A stretch of DNA of 64,000 nt from CAVWNR01 sp963756525. Lineage in GTDB: Bacteria; Actinomycetota; Actinomycetes; Mycobacteriales; Jatrophihabitantaceae. The DNA is taken from positions 930,001-994,000 of the forward strand of contig CAVWNR010000009.1 of the NCBI GenBank assembly GCA_963756525.1, in the 5' to 3' direction. Positions within the stretch are counted from its first letter, which is position 1; each line of letters opens with the position of its first letter. Under the pieces are notes generated by a model that searched no databases, was not told the origin of the DNA, and saw only the letters and a program-made list of their open reading frames with translations. Shown here piece by piece: positions 14,884-23,102 of the stretch. Made by a program: the position numbers and the translations under genes.

Positions 14884-15812
14884 AGCAGCCCGGCTTCGAC
14901 CAGCAGCTCGCGGATGCGCGCGATTTCTTTGTCGTTCAGGGGGATCTGTGGCGGGGCAGTGAGGGGGCAGTCGATGACACCGCGCAGGCGCAGGGCTGCC
15001 TTGAACGCGCCGAGCGCGGCGGAGCTCGCGCCCATGCGCGTCCGGTCGCCGACGTTAACGATGTCGAACAGCCGGAACAGGCGTTCCTGCTCGCGGGCGG
15101 CGGCGTTCCACTCGCCAGCTAGGCAGGATCGGTAAAGCTGCGCGTAGCCGTGTGGGTCGACGTTGCCCAGCCCCGGTACGACGCCGTCCGCACCCATCCG
15201 AAACGCGGTGTCCACGGTGAGCTCGGCGCCCGTGAGCACGCTGAACCCGGACAGTGCCGGATTGTCGCGCTTGGTCAGTGCGAGCCGGCGCAGCTCGCCG
15301 TCGTCGCCGCTGGAGTCCTTCACGCCGGCGATCACACCGTCGCCGGCGAGCCGTAGTAGCAGGTCGGCACCGAGCTTGCTGTGCACGGACACCGGCAGGT
15401 CGTAGGCATATACCGGCACGTCGCAGCCGGCGGCCACCGCCCGAAAGTGCGCGTCGATCTCGGCCGGGTGGGTGCGGGTGTAGAAAGGGGCGGTGACCAC
15501 GATGCCGTCCACGCCGGCCTTCCGCGCCGTCTCGGCGTGCTCGAGCACACGCAGCGTGGTCATGTCGATCACGCCGGCTAGCACCGGCACCTGGCCTGCC
15601 ACACGACCCACGGCGATGTCGATCACCCGCTGCCGGTGCCGGTCGGGCAGGTAGGCGACCTCGCTGGTCGAGCCGAGGACGAACAGGCCGTTGACCCCTC
15701 CGGCGATCAAGAAGTCGATCAACCGTTCCAGCGACCGGACGTCCACCTCTAGCTCCGGGGTCAGCGGCGTACATACCGGCGGCACGACACCGCGTAGAAA
15801 TGCGTCGTTCAC
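14880..15812 (-). CDS. nanA: N-acetylneuraminate lyase (DapA/NAL family)
   Basis: A 310-residue class I aldolase cleaving Neu5Ac into ManNAc and pyruvate. It carries the carboxylate-binding motif GSTSEV, the catalytic Tyr in YAYDLPV (about 140) and the Schiff-base Lys in GVKDSSGD (about 168). The family also contains dihydrodipicolinate synthase and other aldolases; the neighbouring nanK, nanE and sialidase genes make the lyase assignment secure. It is the first catabolic gene after the regulator, 125 bases downstream of it. Confidence 0.92.
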   Translation of the reverse strand: MNDAFLRGVVPPVCTPLTPELEVDVRSLERLIDFLIAGGVNGLFVLGSTSEVAYLPDRHRQRVIDIAVGRVAGQVPVLAGVIDMTTLRVLEHAETARKAGVDGIVVTAPFYTRTHPAEIDAHFRAVAAGCDVPVYAYDLPVSVHSKLGADLLLRLAGDGVIAGVKDSSGDDGELRRLALTKRDNPALSGFSVLTGAELTVDTAFRMGADGVVPGLGNVDPHGYAQLYRSCLAGEWNAAAREQERLFRLFDIVNVGDRTRMGASSAALGAFKAALRLRGVIDCPLTAPPQIPLNDKEIARIRELLVEAGLL

Positions 15813-15937
15813 GAGACCTCCTCGGAGGCGGCGGCAGAGTTAGGGGTGAGGGGGCGCGGCGTCGTGGTCAGGAGCAGCCGGTGACCCCGGTCGATGCCGC
15901 GGGGGTGACGGGCTGTGGGGGCGCGCCATGGCGCCGA

Positions 15938-16687
15938 TCATGCTGTGAGACGTTTCTTGATGCCCTGGAAATGACGGGTGATCGCAGCCGAGGCACGCGC
16001 GGCGTCGCGGTCAGCGACGGCCTCGTAGATCTCGCGGTGTATCCGGACGATCTCGGCGCGGTTCGTCGTGACGGGGGGAAGTTCGTGACTCAGATCGTGG
16101 TAGACGTCCCAGAAGACGCGCAGCAGCTGGCTCATCAGGCGGTTGCCGAGGGCGGCATAGAGCTCGTCATGGAAGGCGCGGTCGGCGGCATCGCCCGCTT
16201 CCCCGCGGCCGGCGTGCTGCTCGAGGTCAGCCAGACGTTTGCGTACGCGGATCAATGATTCATCGTCGATGGTCTCCGCTAGCTGAGTGATCAACCCGGC
16301 TTCGAGTGCTTGGCGGAGTTCGACGATTTCGTGGAGGTCGTGACGGTCGCCGTGCATCGACTTCCGGCCCCGGAAGACCAAGGCATCAGCAAATGGATCC
16401 AGCGAGCAGTCCCCGACGTAGGTACCGAACCCGTGTCTGATCTCGACGATGCCGAGCGCCTGGAGAGCCTTGAGCGCCTCGCGCACCGAGTTGCGGCTGA
16501 TTCCCAGGGTTTCGACAAGCTCCGCTTCGGTGGGCATTGGATCACCGGAAGCCAGCCGCTGGTCGAGGATCCATTCCTTGATTCGTTCCTGGATCGCCTG
16601 CTGCGCCTGCCGGGATCGGGTTGCCGGCGTACCCGGGCTGGACCGCGCGGCTGCCGTGCCGGGCAGAGAACGTCGGACATCCGTCAT
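15938..16687 (-). CDS. GntR-family (FadR subfamily) regulator, NanR-like
   Basis: A 249-residue regulator. The winged helix domain (about residues 25-95) has RIKEWILDQRL, PTEAELVETLGISRNSVREA and IVEIRHGFGTYV. The all-helical FCD domain follows, with the Asp/His metal-ligand pattern in FHDELYAALGN and later IHREIYEAV. ATG at 16687 begins MTDVRRSLPG; a longer open frame to 17341 lies inside the ABC gene and is rejected. Located inside the sialic acid operon between transport and catabolic genes, it is the obvious local regulator. The NanR name is by function and position, not proven orthology. Confidence 0.88.
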   Translation of the reverse strand: MTDVRRSLPGTAAARSSPGTPATRSRQAQQAIQERIKEWILDQRLASGDPMPTEAELVETLGISRNSVREALKALQALGIVEIRHGFGTYVGDCSLDPFADALVFRGRKSMHGDRHDLHEIVELRQALEAGLITQLAETIDDESLIRVRKRLADLEQHAGRGEAGDAADRAFHDELYAALGNRLMSQLLRVFWDVYHDLSHELPPVTTNRAEIVRIHREIYEAVADRDAARASAAITRHFQGIKKRLTA

Positions 16688-16865
16688 TGTGACATTGTCG
16701 CCCTCGGCCGCTGGTCCAAGCCGCAGGACGGTCGTGCGTCGGGTTCGCGGCCGCCCGGCCGGCTCGTTCACTGTTTGCGGTTGGGCCATCATGGACCGGC
16801 CGGAAAGGTCAGCAGTGACACAGGCTCGGTGTACGCCGGCGACCCTGGCTGCCGCTGCCGCGGGC

Positions 16866-17879
16866 TCATGTGAGTTCCTGCGCGCCGGCGGTAACCAGGT
16901 CGGCGGTGGTGAGGATCGGGTGGTAGCAGCGGTAGTGATGCTGCGGCGAGCTCGGGCCGGTGCTGATCTCCGGCATCGTGGTCGCACATTGCTCGGTCGC
17001 GCGCCAGCAGCGGGTGCGGAACGGGCAGCCGCTTGGTGGGTGGACGGCCGAGGGCACCGGGCCGCTGAGCGGGATGGGGGCGATCGCATGGCGCAGGCTG
17101 GGTGTCGCGGACAGCAGGGCGCGGGTGTATGGGTGGCAGGTGCCCGCGTCGACGGCGGCCGCGGGTGTTTCTTCGACGATGCGGCCGAGGTACATGGTGA
17201 TGATGCGGTCCGAGACTCGGCGCACGGTTTGGATGTCGTGCGAGATGTAGACCATCGCGAGCCCGAGTCGCTGCTTGAGGTCGAGCAGCAGGTTGAGGAT
17301 TTGGGCGCGTACCGACACGTCCAATGCCGAGGTTGGCTCATCGGCGATCAGTATCTGCGGCTCGAGGGCAAGCGCCCGGGCGATCGCCACCCGCTGGCGC
17401 TGGCCGCCGGAGAGCTGGCCGGGCAGCGCGCCGGAGACTGACCGGGGCAGGCCGACCAGGGACAGGAGGTCGTCGACGCGCCGCCGCCGGTCGGCTGGTG
17501 AGTTCCACCGGTGCACGTCCAGGGGGTCCCGCAGGATCTGATGCACCGGCATGCGTCGGTTCATCGAGGTCGATGGGTCCTGGAAGATCAGGCCGACGTG
17601 GCGTCCGATGTAGCGGCGCCGCTCGCCGCTGTTCATCCGCCACAGGTCGCGTCCGTCGTAGGTGACTGCGCCGGTGGTGGGTCGTTGCAGGCCGACCAGC
17701 GTTTTGGCGAGGGTGGACTTGCCGCAGCCGGACTCGCCGACGATGCCGACCGTTTCGCCGGGCTCGACGGCGAGGTCGGCGCCGGTCAGGGCGTGCACCT
17801 TCGCGCCGCGTTCGGCGCCGCGTGCCTTGAACGTCACGTGTACATCGCGTAACGCGGCGACGTGGGCGTCGGTGCTCAT
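16866..17879 (-). CDS. Oligopeptide-type ABC transporter ATP-binding protein (OppF-like)
   Basis: A 337-residue ATPase of the peptide/nickel family. It has Walker A GESGCGKST (about 49-57), Q-loop LIFQDPS, signature LSGGQRQRVAIARAL, Walker B ILIADEPTSAL and the H-loop in YISHDI. The C-terminal region has the characteristic Cys pattern (CPFRTRC, CATTMP) of this family. The start overlaps the fused permease-ATPase gene by four bases. It works as the second nucleotide-binding subunit of the putative sialic acid importer. Confidence 0.92.
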   Translation of the reverse strand: MSTDAHVAALRDVHVTFKARGAERGAKVHALTGADLAVEPGETVGIVGESGCGKSTLAKTLVGLQRPTTGAVTYDGRDLWRMNSGERRRYIGRHVGLIFQDPSTSMNRRMPVHQILRDPLDVHRWNSPADRRRRVDDLLSLVGLPRSVSGALPGQLSGGQRQRVAIARALALEPQILIADEPTSALDVSVRAQILNLLLDLKQRLGLAMVYISHDIQTVRRVSDRIITMYLGRIVEETPAAAVDAGTCHPYTRALLSATPSLRHAIAPIPLSGPVPSAVHPPSGCPFRTRCWRATEQCATTMPEISTGPSSPQHHYRCYHPILTTADLVTAGAQELT

Positions 17880-19852
17880 GAGCTGACCAGTTCTCGATCG
17901 CCAACCACTTCGGCCGGGTGGTGGCAGGCCGCCTTGTGCCGATCGGTGTCACCGACGAGCAGCGGGGTGACGGTGAGGCACACCTGGCTGGCGAACGGGC
18001 ACCGGTCGGCGAAGCGGCAGCCGGTCGGGAAGTCCGCCGGCGATGGGACGACGCCGCGGATCTGGGTGAGCCGTTCCGCGCCGGACTCGAGGGAGAGGAC
18101 CGACCCGAGCAGTCCGCGGGTGTAGTGGTGCGCCGGGGCGGCGAGCAGGTCGGAGACCACGCCGGTTTCGACCAGCTGACCGCCGTACATGACCGCCACC
18201 CGGTCGCAGACGTCGCTGACCAGCGCCAGGTCATGCGAAACGAGGATGAGCGCGAAGCCCAGCTCGCGTCGCAGTTCGAGCAGCAGCGCCATCACCTGCG
18301 CCTGCACGGTGACATCCAGCGCGGTGGTCGGCTCGTCGGCGATGATTAGCTTGGGGTCACGGGACAGCGCCATTGCGATCACCACACGCTGCCGCTGACC
18401 ACCCGACAGTTCGTGCGGGTACGCCCTCAGCGTGCGGGCGGGGTGCAGGCCGACCAGCTCCAGCAGCTGCGCAGGCGTTCGGGTGCCGCCGCGTCTGACC
18501 AACTGTTTGAGCTGCGCGCCGACGGTCATCGCCGGGTTGAGCGCCGACAGGGCATCCTGGTAGATCATTGCCATCTGGGTGCCCATCAGGGCCCTGCGGG
18601 CCCTCTTGGACAGCTGAAGCAGGTTATGTCCGTCGAAGAGCAACTCGCCGCTGACCCGTGCGGTGCGCGGTTGCAGCCCCATAATGGTCAGCGCGGTCAG
18701 CGACTTACCGCAGCCCGACTCGCCGACCAGGCCGAGGACCTCACCGGGACGCACCGTGAAGTCGATGCCGTCGATGATGTCCACCCCGGCATGCCGGTCG
18801 GCGAAGCCGACCCGCAGATCGTGCACGGTCAGTACTGGTGCGCCTTGCGGCAGCGGACGGGCTTGCGCGGCGAGCCGAACGGCGGCGTCGGCCAGCCCGG
18901 GCAGCGGCGTGATCTGCCCGGGTTCCGGTGCCGCCTCGTCCAGCGTGTCGCCCGCAGCGGCGACCGCAACCGGCGTAAGTCCGGTGCGCGCGGCGGGGGC
19001 GGCGAAAACGTCGGAGATGCCCTCGGCGAGCATGTTCAACGCGAGCACCGTGATCAGGATTAGCAGGCCGGGGAAGAAGGTCGCCCACCAGCCGTGGGTC
19101 TGCAGCAGCTGCTGACCGTAGGCGATCACGCTGCCCCAGGACGACGGCCCGTCCTGGCCCTGCAGCCCCGCTCCGATGAACGACAGAGACGCCTCGAACA
19201 CGATCGCGGACGCGATCATGACGGTCACATAGACGAGCACGGGCGCCGCACAGTTGCGGGTGACGTGCCGGAGCAGGATATGCCCGCGCCGGGCGCCGAT
19301 CACTCGCTCGGCGGCGACGTAATCCTCACCGTACTGGGCCTGCACGTTGGCCCGTACGATCCGTGCGAGCTGCGGGATGAACACGAACCCGATCGCGACC
19401 ACGAGCACCAGCAGGTTGCTCTTGCCGAACGCGATCACCAAGATCGCCGTGAGCACGATCATCGGGAATGCCATGACCACGTCGAGCACCCGCATGATCA
19501 CCTCGTCCACGACCTTGCCGCTGGTCGCCGCCAGCGCCCCGAGGATGGCCCCGCCCAGCAGCGCCAGCCCGGCCGAGCCGAAGCCCACGATCAGCGAGCG
19601 GCGGGTGCCGGCGATCAGCCGCGAGTACACGTCGCGGCCCAGGCGGTCGACGCCGAACCAGTACTGGCCGCTGGGTCCCTGTGAGGCGGGCGCCAACCCG
19701 ACCGTGGTCGGGTTGTGGGAGGTGAGCAGCGGCGCGAAGATGCCGACCAGCACGATCAGTCCGATGAAGCCGAGGCCGAGCTTCGCCGACAGCGGCAGCC
19801 GACGCACACCGTCGACGATTCCGCGCGCGGCGCGGCGCAGAGCGTGTGCCAT
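17876..19852 (-). CDS. Fused ABC transporter permease and ATP-binding protein (OppC-OppD fusion)
   Basis: A 658-residue fusion. The first 300 residues form an OppC/DppC permease with a leading helix (LGLGFIGLIVLVGIFAPLL), the GVDRLGRDVYSR motif and the EAA-type loop VAAERVIGARRGHILLRHV. After a linker (about 300-345) comes a complete OppD ATPase: Walker A GESGCGKS, LSGGQRQRVVIAMAL, LIIADEPTTALDV and LVSHDLALV, with the C-terminal Cys motif CRFADRCPF. ATG at 19852 overlaps the OppB stop (TGATG). Such fusions occur in actinobacterial Opp systems. Context with nan genes indicates a sialic acid transporter analogous to Opp-type SatABCD. Confidence 0.92.
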   Translation of the reverse strand: MAHALRRAARGIVDGVRRLPLSAKLGLGFIGLIVLVGIFAPLLTSHNPTTVGLAPASQGPSGQYWFGVDRLGRDVYSRLIAGTRRSLIVGFGSAGLALLGGAILGALAATSGKVVDEVIMRVLDVVMAFPMIVLTAILVIAFGKSNLLVLVVAIGFVFIPQLARIVRANVQAQYGEDYVAAERVIGARRGHILLRHVTRNCAAPVLVYVTVMIASAIVFEASLSFIGAGLQGQDGPSSWGSVIAYGQQLLQTHGWWATFFPGLLILITVLALNMLAEGISDVFAAPAARTGLTPVAVAAAGDTLDEAAPEPGQITPLPGLADAAVRLAAQARPLPQGAPVLTVHDLRVGFADRHAGVDIIDGIDFTVRPGEVLGLVGESGCGKSLTALTIMGLQPRTARVSGELLFDGHNLLQLSKRARRALMGTQMAMIYQDALSALNPAMTVGAQLKQLVRRGGTRTPAQLLELVGLHPARTLRAYPHELSGGQRQRVVIAMALSRDPKLIIADEPTTALDVTVQAQVMALLLELRRELGFALILVSHDLALVSDVCDRVAVMYGGQLVETGVVSDLLAAPAHHYTRGLLGSVLSLESGAERLTQIRGVVPSPADFPTGCRFADRCPFASQVCLTVTPLLVGDTDRHKAACHHPAEVVGDRELVSS

Positions 19853-20811
19853 CAGTGCGCTCCCCGCAGTCTCGGATTTAAGATCAGATAGAGGACGTCG
19901 ACGATCAGGTTCACGATGATGAAGCCGAGCGCGATGGTGATGACCACACCACGTGCCAAGCCGATGTCGTCTTGCTGCACCGCGGTCATGATCTGGGTCC
20001 CCATGCCAGGCAGCGAGAAGATCGCCTCGATGATGACCGCGCCACCGATCAGGTAGCCGATCTGCAGGCCGAGCGCGGTCAGCGGGGTGATCAGCGCGTT
20101 GCGCAGCACGTTTCGTCCGATCACCACGGTCGGCGGCAGGCCAGCGCCGACCGCGGTCCGCACGTAATCCCTGTCCAGTTCCTCGACCATCGAGGTCCGC
20201 ACGATGCGTGCCAGCGCGCAGCCCACCGGCACCGCAAGCGCGAGCGCCGGCAGCGTCATGCTCATCAACCACTGCGACAGCGAGTCCGCCGGCGCGACAT
20301 AGTGACCGCTGGGGAACGGGCCACCGCCGATGGTGGAAAACCGCTGAATTAGCAAGATCGCCAACCAAAATGACGGCATCGCGATGCCAGCGATTGAGAT
20401 CACGCGCGTGAGTTGGTCGGGCCAGCGATCGCGGTACAACGCGCCAATGCAGCCTAGCACCAGGGCGATCACGATCGCGCCGGCTACGCCAAGGAGGGTC
20501 AGTTGCACGGTCACCGGAAGCGCCTGCTTGATGATCGACGCGACAGACTGATTGAGGGTGTAGGTGCTGCCGAGGTTGCCGTGGACCAGGTCGCCGAGGA
20601 ACGAGACGTACCGCACCGGCAGTGCGCGGTCCAGACCGTGCGCGTGGTTGAACGCGGCGATTTGGGCCGGAGTGGCGCTGTCCCCGAGTGCGTAGACCGC
20701 GGCGCTATTCGGCGCCAATGCGAGCACGATGAAGATGAACAGGATAACCCCGAGCATCAGCGGGATCAGCGTCGCCAGTCGCCGCAAAATCAAGTCGGCT
20801 ACCGAGCGCAT
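19852..20811 (-). CDS. ABC transporter permease (OppB/DppB-like)
   Basis: A 319-residue inner-membrane permease with about six membrane helices. The N-terminal helix LATLIPLMLGVILFIFIV is typical of OppB, followed by the conserved HGLDRALPVRY segment and the EAA loop in RTAVGAGLPPTVVIGRNVL. It pairs with the fused OppC-OppD protein encoded immediately downstream. A 213-base gap with no gene separates it from the binding-protein gene upstream. Confidence 0.92.
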   Translation of the reverse strand: MRSVADLILRRLATLIPLMLGVILFIFIVLALAPNSAAVYALGDSATPAQIAAFNHAHGLDRALPVRYVSFLGDLVHGNLGSTYTLNQSVASIIKQALPVTVQLTLLGVAGAIVIALVLGCIGALYRDRWPDQLTRVISIAGIAMPSFWLAILLIQRFSTIGGGPFPSGHYVAPADSLSQWLMSMTLPALALAVPVGCALARIVRTSMVEELDRDYVRTAVGAGLPPTVVIGRNVLRNALITPLTALGLQIGYLIGGAVIIEAIFSLPGMGTQIMTAVQQDDIGLARGVVITIALGFIIVNLIVDVLYLILNPRLRGAH

Positions 20812-21024
20812 GAGCGCATCCCATCGATCATCGGCTCAGTACCCGTCATCCGCACGGCTCCGAGGAAACCAGCGAGTGCAGGGCACAGGGCCTCGGCCAA
20901 GCCCAGCTGCCCGGGATGGCTCTCACTTTTGGGTTTCATAATCATCGTCGCCTTCGCGTCTGGGAGGATCGTGTGCACGAGGTGCTGGATGACGCCCGTG
21001 GGGTGCGCCCCGAATTCGGGTTGG

Positions 21025-22662
21025 TCAGCTGGTGCCCACCCCGAGGAAGTAGACGCCGGTAGTAGGCGCTCCCTTGAAGTTCGTCAGTTTGGTGGGATCA
21101 AAGCCAGTGATCACCTTGGTGTGGTAGACCATATACAGCGGTACCTCGTCCGCGATCAGATCGAAGATCTGCTTCCAGGTGCCCTTTTGCTCGCTGCCGC
21201 TCTGCGCCGCCGCCTTGTCGATCAGGCTTGCGAGCTGGGTCCGCGCCGGGTCGGTCCAGCGGGCGCGGTCCACCAGCCACTGGTCGCCGTAGTAGTACCA
21301 GCGCAGCATCAGGTCGGCGTCCGGGCCGTAGATGCTCGGGTCACCGGAGCCGGCAAGCACCCGGAAGTTGCTTGCGGGCACGTACTGGCTGAGCACCTGC
21401 GCGGTCGGAGCGGTATTGACTGTGGCGTTGACACCGATCTGCTTCCACGAGTCTGCGATCACAGGTGCGCTATTGGCGATGAAGGCGACGTTGGTCGTCA
21501 CCAGCTGGAAGGACAGCCCGGACACGCCGGCGGCAGCGAGCAGGCTCTTAGCCTTGCCCGGGTCGTAGTTGTAGACGGTGGCGGCCTTCTGGTAATCGGG
21601 GTTGGCGGTGTCCAGGTAGCTGGTCGCCGCTTCACCGTATCCGTTCAACGCGGTGGCGAGGATCTTCTTCGTGTCGATGGCGTAGAACAGCGCCTGACGG
21701 ACCCGCTTGTCGTTGAACGGCGGGGCCGAGCAGTTGAACATCAAGTACATGCCGTTGAAGGCCTGCACGACGTCCGCCTGGAGTGGTTTCGGCAGTGAGC
21801 CGGCGTTGAGGTAGGGCACCTCCTCGATCGCCAGGGACTGCCCACCTTCGAGATCATTGAGTCGAGCAGAGTCGTTGTTGTTCGTCCGCATGGCAATCTG
21901 GGTGACCAGCGCCGGGCGCGGACCGTTGTAATTGCTGTTGTTCGAGAGCACCGCGCCGCTGCTGACACTGGCGCTCTCCAGCTTGAACGGGCCGGAGCCG
22001 ATGGGGGCGCTGTCGAAGGCCTTGGCCGCGGCCGGTGTGGCGGTCTTCGCCTTCGGCACAATTTTGATCACTGCGATGCGCTGCGGGAACAGCACGAACG
22101 CTTCTTTCAGCTTGAACTGGACCGCCGCGGGGCCGGTGGCAGTCACCGAGTCGAGGAACGCGGTGACGAACGGGGCAACGATCGCCTTGTTGGCCGGATC
22201 CAGCACCCGCGTGAAGGACCAGGCAACGTCGTCGGCGGTAACCGGCGTGCCGTCGGAGAACTTCGCACCGTCGCGCAGCGTCGCCGTCCACGTCAGCCCA
22301 TCGCCGCTGGCCGTCGGCATCCCCTTGGCGAGCGCGGGGTACGGATCGCGTGTGACCGGGTCGAGGTCGACAAGCGCCTCGAAGATGTGCTGGTTGACGC
22401 AGGTGCCGACCGCGCCGGAGGTATTCATCGGGTCGAACCCGCCGTTGAACTGAAACGCCAGTGTGGTCGTGATGGTGCCGGCCGGATGCCCGGGCGTGCC
22501 GAGCGCCTTGCCTGAGCCCTTCTTGTTGGGCGTGTTGCTTGTCCCGCCGCAGGCCGCCAAGCCGGCCGTGATAGCGGTGGCCGCACCGAGCATGCCGGTG
22601 TACTTCAGGAACGTACGCCGGTCCATGCCAGCAGCGGCCACGTCCGCGAACTCGTCCTTCAC
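21025..22662 (-). CDS. Family 5 extracellular solute-binding lipoprotein (putative sialic acid-binding)
   Basis: A 545-residue DppA/OppA-type binding protein. The N-terminus holds a twin-arginine-like start (DRRTFLK) and a lipobox LAACGG, so it should be a lipoprotein, possibly Tat-exported. Typical family blocks include GLTWTATLRDGAKFSDGTP, VTADDVAWSFTRVLDP and QALFYAIDTKKIL. GTG at 22662 has a GGAGGAG site upstream. It is the first gene of the leftward transporter operon; nan genes downstream suggest sialic acid or 2,7-anhydro-sialic acid as ligand, while peptides remain an alternative. Confidence 0.9.
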   Translation of the reverse strand: MKDEFADVAAAGMDRRTFLKYTGMLGAATAITAGLAACGGTSNTPNKKGSGKALGTPGHPAGTITTTLAFQFNGGFDPMNTSGAVGTCVNQHIFEALVDLDPVTRDPYPALAKGMPTASGDGLTWTATLRDGAKFSDGTPVTADDVAWSFTRVLDPANKAIVAPFVTAFLDSVTATGPAAVQFKLKEAFVLFPQRIAVIKIVPKAKTATPAAAKAFDSAPIGSGPFKLESASVSSGAVLSNNSNYNGPRPALVTQIAMRTNNNDSARLNDLEGGQSLAIEEVPYLNAGSLPKPLQADVVQAFNGMYLMFNCSAPPFNDKRVRQALFYAIDTKKILATALNGYGEAATSYLDTANPDYQKAATVYNYDPGKAKSLLAAAGVSGLSFQLVTTNVAFIANSAPVIADSWKQIGVNATVNTAPTAQVLSQYVPASNFRVLAGSGDPSIYGPDADLMLRWYYYGDQWLVDRARWTDPARTQLASLIDKAAAQSGSEQKGTWKQIFDLIADEVPLYMVYHTKVITGFDPTKLTNFKGAPTTGVYFLGVGTS

Positions 22663-22706
22663 AGCGATCCGTCTCCTCCGCGCACGATGACCAGGTCTAA
22701 CGGCGA

Positions 22707-22723
22707 GGGATGTTCCACATCCC
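22707..22723. promoter_or_regulatory. Inverted repeat, candidate operator for the transporter operon
   Basis: The 17-base sequence GGGATGTTCCACATCCC is a perfect inverted repeat with 7-base arms and a 3-base centre. It is 45 bases in front of the binding-protein start, where a repressor would block transcription. Assignment to the local GntR regulator is inferred. Confidence 0.45.
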
Positions 22724-23029
22724 ATGTCCTAAGTGCATCGACGATAAGGCCTCACCATTCGGGAGGTCAACCCCTACTCGAGTAAACTTCTGTAACGAGA
22801 ATGGCTGCCCAGATGGCCGCTGTCGCCCGGCGGCAGGACCAGCCGGTGTCAGGAGTGCCCACGTGGCCATGCTCTTCTTCGACTCGGCGCAGAGGTCCGC
22901 GAGCACTCCGGCTCACGCGCTTTGCCCAGGCGGCGCGACGCCGCGGTCCGGTGGAGCGAACAGCGCACCGGGCGAGGCTTTGGAGAGACGCGCAGAACTT
23001 GACGCCTCCGTCCGCGCACAGTAAGGTAG

Positions 23030-23042
23030 GACATCCGATGTC
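23030..23042. promoter_or_regulatory. Inverted repeat, candidate operator for the NanOx-like gene
   Basis: GACATCCGATGTC is a perfect inverted repeat with 6-base arms around one base, 60 bases before the NanOx-like start. The GGACATCCG part also occurs at the start of the regulator gene (near 16678), and the arms share GATGT/ACATC with the repeat at 22707. This is suggestive only. Confidence 0.4.
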
Positions 23043-23102
23043 TTGCCCTCAGCTGTGTCCTGCACTGCGGGCCGACCTTCGGCAGAAGGGCACCTTCACG
23101 CC

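Larger units (their letters stand above)
22663..23102. promoter_or_regulatory. 440-base divergent control region of the sialic acid cluster
   Basis: This space separates the leftward transport/catabolic operon from the rightward NanOx-like gene. It contains no convincing coding frame. Two perfect inverted repeats are listed separately; a ten-base palindrome TACTCGAGTA lies at 22775-22784. It is the natural place for the GntR-type regulator to control both directions. Confidence 0.6.

Noticed and set aside
16688..17341. A long upstream extension of the sialic acid GntR regulator.
   Set aside because: It lies antiparallel in register with the OppF coding sequence and has no regulator motifs; the HTH protein begins naturally at ATG 16687.
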